64,000 nt of DNA from Aerococcus sanguinicola (GTDB lineage: Bacteria > Bacillota > Bacilli > Lactobacillales > Aerococcaceae). Of the stretch, positions 1 through 7,862 are shown one piece after another. The translations under genes were made by a program, and so were the position numbers. Location of the stretch: contig NZ_CP014160.1 in NCBI RefSeq assembly GCF_001543145.1, forward strand, positions 1,178,001-1,242,000. Direction: 5' to 3'. Every line of letters starts with the position of its first letter. The stretch's first letter is position 1. The notes beneath the pieces were generated by a model. It did not search any database. It worked only from the letters and a program-made list of their open reading frames with translations, and was not told the DNA's origin.

Positions 1-248
1 CGGGCTCAACGGACTTTACTGATATTGTTTTGCAGATTGGTAATACCAAGTTGATGGTGGGGAACTTTATTCAATCTATCGTTTCCTTCCTGATTATCGC
101 CCTGGTTCTCTTCTTTGTGATGAAGGGTGTGGCAACATTGAAACACACCTTCGTGAAAGAAGAAAAAGTGGATGAGGAAGAAGAGGATAAACCAAGCAAA
201 GAAGAAGTCCTCTTGACTGAAATCCGCGATCTTTTGAAGAATAAATAG
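1..248 (+). CDS. mscL: Large-conductance mechanosensitive channel MscL (3' end only)
   Basis: This is the C-terminal part of a gene whose start lies before the window; the frame is open from base 3. Visible residues are the end of the periplasmic loop, the second membrane helix (around IQSIVSFLIIALVLFFVMKGV) and an acidic cytoplasmic tail ending in LLTEIRDLLKNK, which is the hallmark of the MscL C-terminal helix bundle. MscL forms a pentameric membrane pore that opens on membrane tension and releases solutes during hypo-osmotic shock. An intrinsic terminator follows about 30 bp after the stop. The identification rests on the TM2 plus EIRDLL tail. Confidence 0.9.
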   Translation, partial: GSTDFTDIVLQIGNTKLMVGNFIQSIVSFLIIALVLFFVMKGVATLKHTFVKEEKVDEEEEDKPSKEEVLLTEIRDLLKNK

Positions 249-280
249 TCTTAACGATGATTCGTAATCGTTAATAAGCA

Positions 281-315
281 AAAACACCGCTCTTTACTAA
301 GGGCGGTGTTTTGTT
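281..315 (+). terminator. Intrinsic terminator after mscL
   Basis: A 10-bp stem AAAACACCGC / GCGGTGTTTT with a 12-nt loop is followed by TTG-TTAT. The A-run on its left side lets it work on both strands, so it could also end transcription coming leftwards through the repeat region from the oxidoreductase gene. Confidence 0.85.
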
Positions 316-399
316 ATAAATTTTGTGCTAGTGATCAGTATTAAAATATCAAGAAGGCTTATTTTTAAGGATTGATCGCGTTAACTTTCAAACAGGGCC

Positions 400-566
400 T
401 TGATTAGCAAGTAGCTGATCTTGAGCTTTCTAATGAGCTGCCTGTTAGCAAGTAGACCCGCGTCAACTCGCAAATGGGCCTCCTATTAGCAAGTTCAGCT
501 CCTGCTAGGCAAGCTGACTGACCTCATCATAATGTAAACAAGCTAGCAAGGGCCTTGCTAGCTTGT
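400..566. repeat. Family C repeat region (AGCAAGT array with ACAAGCTAGCAAG hairpin)
   Basis: Short degenerate copies of AGCAAGT and its complement (ACTTGCxAA type) recur every 20-40 bases, at GATTAGCAAGTAG, CTGTTAGCAAGTAG, AACTCGCAAATGG and TATTAGCAAGTTC. The run ends in an almost perfect palindrome at 538-566, ACAAGCTAGCAAG with its complement CTTGCTAGCTTGT and a 3-nt loop. The same hairpin and array style recur at 38137-38405 and 41385-41505. No open frame is supported here. Confidence 0.7.
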
Positions 567-599
567 TGAACCTTATTTTATATTTTTTACCATGGATTG

Positions 600-835
600 T
601 GCCAGGTTTTACTTGGACTCGGCTTGGAAAGCCATATTCCGGCCTCCTGAGTGTGGCTTGACAGAGTTCAACCCACACTCCCGATCTTTAATCGAGGGTT
701 GTTTGCTGCTAACCCACGCTCCCGGAGTCTGATTGTGGCTTGGATGTTGTCAACCCACACTCCTGATCTTTAATTGAGGATTCTTTGCTTCTAACCCACA
801 CTCCTGGTGTTTGGTTGTGGGTTGAGCGCTATCCG
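600..835. repeat. Family D repeat region (TGTGGCTTG / CAACCCACA hairpins)
   Basis: Three tandem imperfect copies of a 60-70 bp unit contain hairpins pairing GTGTGG-TTG (651-660) with CAA-CCACAC (669-678), TGTGG-TTG (734-742) with CAACCCACA (751-759), and AACCCACA (793-800) with TGTGGGTT (816-823). Between them are conserved blocks such as CTCCCGATCTTTAATCGAGG (about 679-698) and its variant near 762-781. A related hairpin is at 29686-29717. It is non-coding as far as I can see. Confidence 0.65.
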
Positions 836-1207
836 CTTACACCCTATAGTCAGTCGGGTTCGACTTGGCAGGCTTGGAGTGGTTTCACAAGTCAGAAACG
901 AGCGAATGCTTCGCTCTTATTCTGACTTGCTCCAACCATCCAAGCCTAACCGCCAAGTCTCACACCCTTCCTAGTCAGGTTCGAGGATGCAGAAAGGGCT
1001 CCTCTTCGCAAAGAACCGCCGAAGACTTCCAGTCTTCTCTGGCTCTTTGCTCCAGAGGTCTATTTCTCCCGCCAGCCCTCACACCCTGTAGTCGGGTTCG
1101 CAAGAGCAGCTTTGGAGTGCTTTCGCAAGTTGGAAACGTGCAAGCGATGCTTGCCCTTATTCCAACTTACTCCAAGCATCCAAAGCTAAACGCTCTTGCT
1201 CACACCC
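835..1207 (-). repeat. Family A hairpin array, 3 units, 3' of the oxidoreductase gene
   Basis: Three tandem units (about 852-967, 972-1086 and 1088-1207) are read on the minus strand. Each starts GGGTGTGAG and ends near CGAACCCGACTA. Units 1 and 3 fold end to end: unit 1 pairs ACTTGGC with GCCAAGT and GGCTTGGA with TCCAAGCC; unit 3 pairs CAAGAGC with GCTCTTG and AGCTTTGGA with TCCAAAGCT. Unit 2 has arms that do not match each other and looks chimeric. A decayed further motif (CTTACACCC on plus) lies at 835-843. The array begins inside the stop codon region of the neighbouring minus-strand gene. Confidence 0.85.
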
Positions 1208-2315
1208 TTTGTTCCAAATAAGGGCTGGTGTCGTAGTCTTCGGGGTTGAGGCGTTGGGGTTTGTCTTGGCAGGCTTGGGCGAGTTGGTAGCCGATGATTG
1301 GACCGGTGGTGAGGCCGCTTGATCCGAGTCCTGAGGCAGCGTAGAGATTGCTGTGGCCAGGGACGGGGCCGTAGAAGGGGGCGTAGTCGCTAGTATAGGC
1401 CCGGGTGCCGACTTTAATGCCCCGGTAGTCTTCGGGGTCGATGGCGGGGATGATGGTGCGGACTGTATCAAAGATATTTGCCATGCTGGCCATGTCGGGT
1501 TCGAGGTCAAAGCCCTTGTCATTTTCATGGGTGGCCCCTAGGTAGAGGGTGTCCTGGCCGTGGGGGATGATATCCGCTTCGCCTTCTGGCATGATGAGCG
1601 GCCAGTCGCTGACATCTCGGTCATAGACTGTCAGCATGCCTTTTTGGGGGCGGACATCGACTTGGTAGCCGTGGGGTTGGAGCAGGTCGCCCAGCCAAGC
1701 CCCTGTGGCTAGGATGACTTGGTCAAAGGTTTGGCTCTGATCATCTTCTGTGATAACCAGGATTTGATCATCTTGGAAGTCAATCTGGACTTTAGCTTGG
1801 TAGCTGGTCATGCCATTCTTTGTCGCTGCTGCTTGGAGGTCCTCACAGAGTCCTTGACCATCGACAATAGCAGCTCCCTGGCGGATAGCGACTAGGTCTT
1901 GGTCGTAGGTCCATTCGTCGAGCTGGGCGCTTTGTTGGGCGGGGGTGAGAATCTCAATGTCCCCAATTAGAGGGGCTTCAGGCCGGCGCGAGAGGGCGAT
2001 TTGGTAGACATCCTCCCGAGTGCTAGGACGTTTCTTGAGGAGCCAGGTTTCCTTGTCCTGGTAGGCTTGGCTTGGCTGGCCAGCTGCTTCTAAGTCTTGG
2101 AGCATTTCGGGATAGAAGTGGGCTCCCGCATTGGCTAGGCGGTACCAGGCCTTGTTGCGGCGCTGGGAGAACCAGGGGCAGATGATTCCAGCGGCTGCCT
2201 TGGAGGCCTGGCCCACGCCATAATCATAGAGGCTGAGGTCGATGTCTGGGTTTTGGCTAAGGTAAAAGGCGGCGGTTGATCCAACAATCCCACCACCGAT
2301 AACTGCAATTTTCAT
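1200..2315 (-). CDS. FAD-dependent amine/amino-acid oxidoreductase (DAO family)
   Basis: 371 aa. The N-terminus holds the dinucleotide-binding motif VIGGGIVGSTAAFYL (residues 4-18). GGIVG plus the later VILATGAWLG (about 200) and the C-terminal SGLGSSGLTTGP (about 330-341) are typical of the D-amino acid oxidase / glycine oxidase / DadA superfamily, which oxidises amino acids or secondary amines with flavin. The exact substrate cannot be read from sequence. The start ATG has AAAGGAGG upstream, inside the tail of the preceding gene, whose TAA abuts this ATG, so the two form an operon. The stop is odd: the last codons, AGG GTG TGA, are supplied by the first family A repeat motif (AGGGTGTGAG), suggesting that the original 3' end was replaced or trimmed when the repeat arrived. 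Confidence 0.82.
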   Translation of the reverse strand: MKIAVIGGGIVGSTAAFYLSQNPDIDLSLYDYGVGQASKAAAGIICPWFSQRRNKAWYRLANAGAHFYPEMLQDLEAAGQPSQAYQDKETWLLKKRPSTREDVYQIALSRRPEAPLIGDIEILTPAQQSAQLDEWTYDQDLVAIRQGAAIVDGQGLCEDLQAAATKNGMTSYQAKVQIDFQDDQILVITEDDQSQTFDQVILATGAWLGDLLQPHGYQVDVRPQKGMLTVYDRDVSDWPLIMPEGEADIIPHGQDTLYLGATHENDKGFDLEPDMASMANIFDTVRTIIPAIDPEDYRGIKVGTRAYTSDYAPFYGPVPGHSNLYAASGLGSSGLTTGPIIGYQLAQACQDKPQRLNPEDYDTSPYLEQRV

Positions 2316-3206
2316 TTATTTATCCTCCTTTTGTTCTTCTTTGGCTTTTTTGACAGTGGACCGGTTGATGAGTGGTCGCTTGAGTTTCAAGGTGGCCCAC
2401 TTATTAGGCAGTTTATCTGCCAGTCGGATGTCCATATTTTGCTCGATGGCCTTCTGCTTAGCTTTACGCACTCGGTCTTCGAAGAGGCGGTCGATGTGCT
2501 GGTCGATGTGGAGATGGCGGCTGCTGAAGTGATAGCCGGCAGCGAGGACCAGGCAGAGGGCCAGAAGGAAGACAGGGATGCGGATAATCAGCACATGGTA
2601 GGCCAAGGAGAAGAAGGGGATGACCAAGAAGGCAAGGGCAGAGAGAATAGCAGCCAAGAGATACATGATGTGGTGGCGTTTCTGCCAGAGGTGGCCACAA
2701 GCGCTTTGCCGGATAAATTTAAAGAGGAAGAAAACACTGGTAGCCAGCATTAGAAATTGTAGGGGGAGTCCCAGAAGAGAGATCGGGACAGGCATGTTCC
2801 AAGCACTGTTGAGGTCTCCGTAATAATAGATCCCATAACCGAACTGGAAGAGGGCGAAAAGCCCGTAAGTAATGACCAGGTAAATGAGTAGATAGTAGAC
2901 ATAACGCGAGAAATTCTCTACATAGCGGGGGACGTCGAGATGGCGCAGTTCCTGGCGGGCATAGGCGTGGGGGTGCTTGCCCAGGGCTTCTTTGGGGGCT
3001 TGCTCCAATCGCTGGGCCTTCTCTAATCGGTCTAATAATTCGCTGAGCATTTGGTCGACGGGCGCCTGCATCTCAACTTCCGTGATGACATAGCCTTTGA
3101 CGGCATAGTAGTAGAGCTGCCATGGTTGTTTGAGGGCTTGGGCTCGTTCTTGGTTTAAATCATAAAGTGGGCGGACGCCCTCTTTTTCAATACTTTCTTC
3201 TGTCAC
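2316..3206 (-). CDS. Multi-spanning membrane protein of unknown function
   Basis: 296 aa from the GTG at 3204-3206, chosen because AAAGGAGG lies 8 nt before it; a longer frame from 3254 would place that ribosome site inside the coding region. The first 110 residues are charged and probably cytoplasmic. Then come about six hydrophobic stretches (YVYYLLIYLVITYGLFALF, ISLLGLPLQFLMLATSVFFL, IMYLLAAILSALAFLVIPFF, VLIIRIPVFLLALCLVLAAG and flanks), and a basic tail rich in KR. The arrangement resembles DUF1129-type lactobacillal membrane proteins, but I cannot confirm this. It is the first gene of a two-gene operon with the downstream oxidoreductase. Confidence 0.7.
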   Translation of the reverse strand: MTEESIEKEGVRPLYDLNQERAQALKQPWQLYYYAVKGYVITEVEMQAPVDQMLSELLDRLEKAQRLEQAPKEALGKHPHAYARQELRHLDVPRYVENFSRYVYYLLIYLVITYGLFALFQFGYGIYYYGDLNSAWNMPVPISLLGLPLQFLMLATSVFFLFKFIRQSACGHLWQKRHHIMYLLAAILSALAFLVIPFFSLAYHVLIIRIPVFLLALCLVLAAGYHFSSRHLHIDQHIDRLFEDRVRKAKQKAIEQNMDIRLADKLPNKWATLKLKRPLINRSTVKKAKEEQKEDK

Positions 3207-3376
3207 AACGTGCGCCTCCTTTAGCGAAAAATAGTTAACAGAACTCTCTATCATCTTACCGAAGTGCTGGACAAATAGCTAGCAAAAGTCATGTGATCCG
3301 CTAACTTTTTCGTAGATAGTATGTTAATATATAAAATAAGTAAAATGATAAAACGATAAGAAAATGAGGGATGACC

Positions 3377-4525
3377 ATGTATTACAACCAACGTTTGAAT
3401 AAACCCCAACCATCTGCTATTCGTACGATTGCCCAGCAGGTGGCTGAAACGGAAGGGGCCTTAAACTTTACCATTGGGGAACCCGACCTCGCAACGGATC
3501 CTAGAATTCAAGCGGCTATGACCCAGGCCGTCCAAGAGGGGCAGACGCATTATGCACCGTCGACCGGGATTCCTGAGCTGCGGGAAGACATCGCTGCTTA
3601 CTATGAACGAAGCCATGGGATGGATTTGTCTGCAGAACAAATTTTGATCACTAATGGGGCTTCGGAAGGGATTGCACTGGCGACACATTGCCTGCTTAAT
3701 GAAGGCGACAAGGTGCTTATCCCCTCACCATTCTTTCCTTCTTATGAACTCTGTACGGATCTGGCAGGGGGAGAAGTCGTTGCTGTCGATAGCTCAGATA
3801 ATGGTTTTAAGTTGAGTCCTGACATGCTTCGTCAAGCCTTGGAAGATCATCCTGAAATCCGTTTACTGATCCTTAACTATCCTAATAATCCGACAGGGAC
3901 GACTTACAGCAAGGCAGAGATCCAGGCTTTAGCTGAAGTGATCCGAGCTTACGATGTGCTGGTGCTCAGTGATGAAATCTATGCGGACTTAGTTTACGAT
4001 GGGGACCACTATTCTATCTACCAAGAAATTCCTGACCAAACCATTCTGATGGCCGGCGTCTCCAAGACTTACGCCATGACGGGTTTCCGGATTGGTTTCC
4101 TCCACCTGCCGGCTGACTACTATTCTTACTTCTTCACCTACCACCAAGCCCTGGTTACCTGCGTGTCAACCCCTGACCAGTACGCTGCCCTAACCGCCTA
4201 CCGTGATTGTGACGATGTAGTGGCAAGCAATCTAGCAGAATTTAAAAGACGGCGCCAAGTCTTAATAGACCGCCTATCTGCTATGGGGATGGATTTTATT
4301 CAACCGGATGGTGCTTTCTATCTCTTTGGTAAGGTTCACCCAGCTTATGGGGATGATGATTTCCGCTTCGTTGAGGACTTAATCGCCAAGGCTAAGGTCG
4401 GTGTGGTGCCGGGTTCCGTCTTTGGTCCTGGTGGCAAGGGTTGGTATCGTCTCTCCTATGCGGCCAGTTATGAAGACTTAGTGGAAGCCATGGACCGGCT
4501 GGAAGTTTTTGTAAAATCACTTTAA
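3377..4525 (+). CDS. PLP-dependent class I/II aminotransferase (PatA-like)
   Basis: 382 aa. The fold-type I aminotransferase signature is clear: NYPNNPTGTTYS near residue 173, SDEIYADLVY near 200, and GVSKTYAMTGFRIGF (about 230-244), whose lysine should carry pyridoxal phosphate. The N-terminal FTIGEPDLAT matches the aspartate / N-acetyl-diaminopimelate aminotransferase subgroup. It would transfer amino groups between an amino acid and 2-oxoglutarate; the donor is not predictable. The ATG at 3377 sits 6 nt after GAGGG; an in-frame ATG two codons earlier is too close to that site. It stands alone and diverges from the minus-strand membrane-protein operon. A stem AAGAGG / CCTCTT with a T-run at 4542-4573 ends it. 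Confidence 0.85.
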   Translation: MYYNQRLNKPQPSAIRTIAQQVAETEGALNFTIGEPDLATDPRIQAAMTQAVQEGQTHYAPSTGIPELREDIAAYYERSHGMDLSAEQILITNGASEGIALATHCLLNEGDKVLIPSPFFPSYELCTDLAGGEVVAVDSSDNGFKLSPDMLRQALEDHPEIRLLILNYPNNPTGTTYSKAEIQALAEVIRAYDVLVLSDEIYADLVYDGDHYSIYQEIPDQTILMAGVSKTYAMTGFRIGFLHLPADYYSYFFTYHQALVTCVSTPDQYAALTAYRDCDDVVASNLAEFKRRRQVLIDRLSAMGMDFIQPDGAFYLFGKVHPAYGDDDFRFVEDLIAKAKVGVVPGSVFGPGGKGWYRLSYAASYEDLVEAMDRLEVFVKSL

Positions 4526-4541
4526 ACATCTTTTTTCGATT

Positions 4542-4574
4542 AAGAGGTTGTGACCCTGTCCTGCCTCTTTTTTA
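4542..4574 (+). terminator. Probable intrinsic terminator after the aminotransferase gene
   Basis: A short stem AAGAGG / CCTCTT with a 16-nt loop runs straight into TTTTTT. The stem is modest, but position and T-tract fit. Confidence 0.65.
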
Positions 4575-4960
4575 TTTTTAAGGCAAAATTGTTTTCAATG
4601 AAAAGGGAGGGCTAGAAAGGTTGATATATAGGCCTTATGAGGCATTTATTAGTCGAAAATAAGAAAAATATAATGAATTCACATAAAACCGCTTCCATTT
4701 TTAAAAGAAGTATGCTATTCTATGTCTTGTAGATCAGAAGGATGAAGCGATTCGCATGGTGAACCAAGGCAGAAAAGCTTATCCTATCACGATCTATGCG
4801 GAGAAGCTCCTCCTTAAACCAGGCCACTTGGAATAGAGAAAACCATATTCGTGAATCTATTCACTATTGGGCTCTTTTTAAAGAAAAATGAAAACGGTTT
4901 ATTGGGGCTTTGAGGCAAAAAATGAAGGGAAGTTCCCTGAAAAATATTGGAGGTATATGT
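4575..4960 (+). promoter_or_regulatory. Leader region of the GPH symporter with cre-like sites
   Basis: This gene-free stretch of about 390 bp precedes the symporter. A possible extended -10 box, TGCTATTCT, is at 4713-4721. Two sequences resemble the CcpA cre consensus TGWAANCGNTNWCA with two mismatches each: ATAAAACCGCTTCCA (minus-strand match) around 4683-4697, and TGAAAACGGTTTAT near 4889-4902. Both fit carbon-catabolite control of a sugar transporter. A small frame (MVNQGRKAYPIT..., 4756-4836) is open but lacks a ribosome site. GTGAATCTATTCAC near 4852 is a short palindrome. No terminator is evident. Confidence 0.45.
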
Positions 4961-6427
4961 ATGGCAAAGTTAGTATTAGAGGATGCGAAATACCATCGCG
5001 CGAAACCCTGGGAGATTGCCCTGTTCTCCATGAACAACTCGGCATCTAACCTTTACCTTTTCGCTTTTGGTTTCCTCACTTATTATGCGACCGGGGTGGC
5101 TGGTCTGACCACACTCTTGGTTTCTTCTGTTTTGGGTATGGCCCGTTTATTCGATGGGATTATTGACCCAACAATTGGTTTTATTATTGATAACTTCAAC
5201 ACGCGTTGGGGTAAGTATCGTCCGATTATGTTGGTATCTAATATTGGTTTGATTTTATCTTTCTTAATGATCTTTAACCTACATAATTTATCTGGAACGA
5301 GTCAGACAGTCATGCTATTTATTTCTTTAGTTTTCCATAAAATTGTCTACTCCTTCCAACAAACGGTAACCAAGGCTGCTCAATCTGCCCTAACCAATGA
5401 CCCTGAGCAACGGCCACTCTTTACTTTATTCGATACGGCCTTCTCATCCATTGGGGTCTTCGCAGTTGGCCAATATGTGGTATCGAACTTGCTCTTACCA
5501 CAATACAATAATGAGTATAATGGCGACTTCTTTAGCGTCTTTATCCCAGGTATTTGTGTGATTTCTCTTGTCTTAACGGTCCTGGCGATGATCGGTTTAG
5601 CCCGTAAAGACCAGACCAAATACTTCGGCCTTGGTCATGAAGCAGACCAAAAACTTTCTTTACGCGATGTTTGGAGCATCATCAAGGGTAACCGTCCTTT
5701 ACAGATTTTGGCACTCTGCGGGGGTCTCGTGAAATTTGTGGCCCAATTAATCGGGGACCAGACCTTCCTTGTCCTTCTCTTCGGAATTATTCTTGCGGAC
5801 ATGCAGTTAGTCGGCCAAGTCTCCCTCTATCTCATCATTCCACAGTTCATTATGATTGCTATCTTTACCCGCTTGGCAGGTAAGAAAGGCTTGAAATTTA
5901 CCTATAGGACTTCTATCTTGCTCGGTTTAGTATCTTGGATCTTAATGACCGTTGTACTTGCAGTAACACCTGATACCACTCAAATCTTCTCACCAGCTGG
6001 TTTCCTTGCTTATTGCTTCCTTGGCCTCTGGGTAGCTGCCAAGATCTTTACCACCTATCCAACGTCAACCGTTCTAACAATGTCTGCTGATATCACGGAC
6101 TACGAAACAGCCCGTTCTGGTAAGTATGCCGCAGGGGTTATCGGGACCATCTTCTCCCTGACTGACTCTATTGCTTCTTCACTTTCACCAATTGCTTTAG
6201 GTTTAGTTTTTGCGGGGATCGGCTATGTTGATGGTTTCCCACAACCTAACGAACCGCTGAACCCAGCTCTGATGCAAGGGGGCTATATCCTCTTAGGGAT
6301 TGTTATTGCGGTCTTCGCCTTAACAGCTATCTTGATCCACTTCTACCCACTTGATCCTCAAACCATGGAAGACGTTCAAGCTAAGATTGCAGCCAAGAAA
6401 GCTCAGAAATCGAATGAAACAGCTTAA
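4961..6427 (+). CDS. GPH-family sugar/glycoside:cation symporter (MFS)
   Basis: 488 aa integral membrane protein with about 12 hydrophobic segments. It belongs to the glycoside-pentoside-hexuronide group: an N-terminal PWEIALFSMNNSASNLYLFAFGF region, then ARLFDGIIDPTIGFIIDNFNTRWGKYRP (about 62-90), which contains the conserved DxxxxPxxGxxxDxxxTRWGKYRP signature. These carriers take up glycosides, pentosides or hexuronides with Na+ or H+. The start ATG is preceded by GGAGG at 4949-4953; an upstream in-frame start at 4910 has no such site. It is a single-gene unit closed by a strong terminator. No catabolic gene lies next to it, so the substrate is unknown. A related carrier and a fragment are at 31.6-33.3 kb. 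Confidence 0.88.
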   Translation: MAKLVLEDAKYHRAKPWEIALFSMNNSASNLYLFAFGFLTYYATGVAGLTTLLVSSVLGMARLFDGIIDPTIGFIIDNFNTRWGKYRPIMLVSNIGLILSFLMIFNLHNLSGTSQTVMLFISLVFHKIVYSFQQTVTKAAQSALTNDPEQRPLFTLFDTAFSSIGVFAVGQYVVSNLLLPQYNNEYNGDFFSVFIPGICVISLVLTVLAMIGLARKDQTKYFGLGHEADQKLSLRDVWSIIKGNRPLQILALCGGLVKFVAQLIGDQTFLVLLFGIILADMQLVGQVSLYLIIPQFIMIAIFTRLAGKKGLKFTYRTSILLGLVSWILMTVVLAVTPDTTQIFSPAGFLAYCFLGLWVAAKIFTTYPTSTVLTMSADITDYETARSGKYAAGVIGTIFSLTDSIASSLSPIALGLVFAGIGYVDGFPQPNEPLNPALMQGGYILLGIVIAVFALTAILIHFYPLDPQTMEDVQAKIAAKKAQKSNETA

Positions 6428-6438
6428 TTGAAAGCTAG

Positions 6439-6469
6439 CCAGGAAAGGGGGTGCCCTTTCCTGGTTTTT
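6439..6469 (+). terminator. Intrinsic terminator after the GPH symporter
   Basis: An 11-bp perfect stem CCAGGAAAGGG / CCCTTTCCTGG with a 4-nt loop is followed by TTTTT. Confidence 0.92.
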
Positions 6470-6543
6470 CTTTTGCCTTCATCTTGTCTAATCCGCGATT
6501 GCTTTAGTATGATAGATGAATAAAAATGATGGGAGATGGTCGG

Positions 6544-7431
6544 ATGACGAATAAGACAAAAGGGATTTTTTTAGCAGCTTTTGGGGCCTCGATGTGGGGC
6601 TTTTCAGGTATTTTGGCCCAAATTTTTTTTGAAGATTATGGTGCGAGTTCAGAATGGTTGGTCTCTTGCCGCTTGGTCTTCGCAGGGCTCTGCTTATTGG
6701 CCTATGCCAAGTGGGGACAGGGGACGGACGTTTTGTCTATTTTTAAAAATACTAGGGACCGGCGTGAACTTTTCCTCTTTGCCTTGCTGGGCATGCTAGG
6801 GGTCCAATACCTCTTCTTCAAGACGATTGAAGGGAGTGGGGCAGGCATGGCCGCGATTCTCCAGTTTACTTCACCCATCTTTATCTATGCCTACCTGGTC
6901 TTAAAGGGTGAGCGGTCAGCGAAGAAGCTTGAGGTCGCCTTGGTTGCGTCTACCATCCTGGGCGTGGTCCTCCTCGTGACGCGCGGCCAGTTCGATGGGC
7001 TCAGTATTTCTCCCTTGGCTTTAATCACTGGTCTGGGATCAGCTGTTGCAGTGGCTTATTATACCCTCCAACCGCGTCGCATCCAGAAGCGCTATGGGTC
7101 TACCCTTGTGGTTGCTTGGGGCATGCTGCTGGCGGGACTGGCCTTCCAATTGATCCAACCTCTCTGGCTCTTAGACTTTACTTTGGATGGTCGGGCTATC
7201 TTGCTTTTACTTCTGATCATTAGCTTCGGGACAGCCTTTGCCTTCCTCAGCTACTTATCGAGTACGGCCTATATTAATCCGGGTCTGGCTAATCTCATGA
7301 CGGCTCTCGAGCCCCTCCTAGCCAGTATCTTATCTGTTCTGGTTCTTGGCCAGCCCCTCAACTGGGCGGAGTTATTGGGGATTGCCTTGGTGATTGTCTC
7401 GATTATGGCCTTTTCTCGCCTTTCTGAATAA
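6544..7431 (+). CDS. EamA/DMT-superfamily permease
   Basis: 295 aa. Ten hydrophobic helices are arranged as two EamA halves; the first opens KGIFLAAFGASMWGFSGILAQ and the second contains a conserved proline-rich ALEPLLASILSVLVLGQPL stretch near residues 255-273. Members export or import small metabolites such as amino acids and their derivatives; the substrate here is not known. The ATG at 6544 follows GGGAGATGG by about 4-5 nt and is preferred to the ATG at 6526. A bidirectional terminator lies 14 bp after the stop, between this gene and the convergent repeat-bearing HD gene. Confidence 0.85.
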   Translation: MTNKTKGIFLAAFGASMWGFSGILAQIFFEDYGASSEWLVSCRLVFAGLCLLAYAKWGQGTDVLSIFKNTRDRRELFLFALLGMLGVQYLFFKTIEGSGAGMAAILQFTSPIFIYAYLVLKGERSAKKLEVALVASTILGVVLLVTRGQFDGLSISPLALITGLGSAVAVAYYTLQPRRIQKRYGSTLVVAWGMLLAGLAFQLIQPLWLLDFTLDGRAILLLLLIISFGTAFAFLSYLSSTAYINPGLANLMTALEPLLASILSVLVLGQPLNWAELLGIALVIVSIMAFSRLSE

Positions 7432-7444
7432 AAATATAGGCATC

Positions 7445-7474
7445 AAAAAAAAGCGGTCTTTGCCGCTTTTTTTG
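7445..7474. terminator. Bidirectional intrinsic terminator
   Basis: AAAAAAAAGCGG and CCGCTTTTTTT form a stem with a 5-7 nt loop. T-runs exist on both strands, so it can close the EamA gene on plus and the HD-gene transcript, including its family A array, on minus. Confidence 0.9.
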
Positions 7475-7577
7475 ATAAATGGTGTGATGAGCATGCCTTT
7501 CGCTTTTGAATTTGTCCCTTGGATGTTTAGAGGATCAACCCGGCTAAAGTCGTCTTGAACTTTAGGCATATTTGATT

Positions 7578-7861
7578 TTGGCTCCAGAGGTCCACTTCTA
7601 CCCGCGCTCCCTCAAACCCTTTCTAGTCGGGTTCGCAAGAGCAGACTTGAAGTGATTTCACCCAATCGGAACGATCGGCTAAAGCCGCTCTTTTCCTCTT
7701 GGGCTCCAATCATTCAAGCCTAACCACTCTTGCTCACACCCTTTCTAGTTGGGTTCGGTCTGGCAACTTTCCTGTCACTTCACAAGTCTCCGCCGCAGTC
7801 TTGCAGACTGCTCTGGTGACTTGCTCCAGTGAAGGAAAGCTAAACGCCAGCCCTCACACCC
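7578..7861 (-). repeat. Family A hairpin array, 2 units plus a partial, 3' of the HD gene
   Basis: Reading on the minus strand from the HD stop codon, the first unit (7742-7861) begins GGGTGTGAG directly after the TAA and contains a GCAGTCTGCAAGACTGC core. The second (about 7620-7741) has outer arms CAAGAGC / GCTCTTG, mid arms resembling CTTGAATGATTGGAG / AATCATTCAAG, and a GGCTAAAGCC core. A third, truncated copy (7578-7617) shows only its 5' half. The array lies between the stop codon and the bidirectional terminator at 7445-7474. Between 7475 and 7577 I see nothing definable. Confidence 0.85.
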
Positions 7862-7862
7862 T

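Noticed and set aside
852-1207. tRNA-like genes (GGGTTCGA resembles a T-loop)
   Set aside because: No acceptor stem, D-loop or anticodon arm can be placed; GGGTTCG is the family A end motif.
865-1221. 118-residue open frame on plus through the family A array
   Set aside because: It lies entirely in hairpin repeats, has no ribosome-binding site, and the same stretches are interrupted in other arrays.
1157-1528. Minus-strand 123-residue Pro/Ser/Thr-rich frame
   Set aside because: Overlaps the 3' end of the oxidoreductase in another frame and has shadow-type composition.
4756-4836. 26-residue frame MVNQGRKAYPIT... upstream of the GPH symporter
   Set aside because: Open upstream for some codons but without ribosome site, known family or conservation evidence; kept only as a note in the leader.
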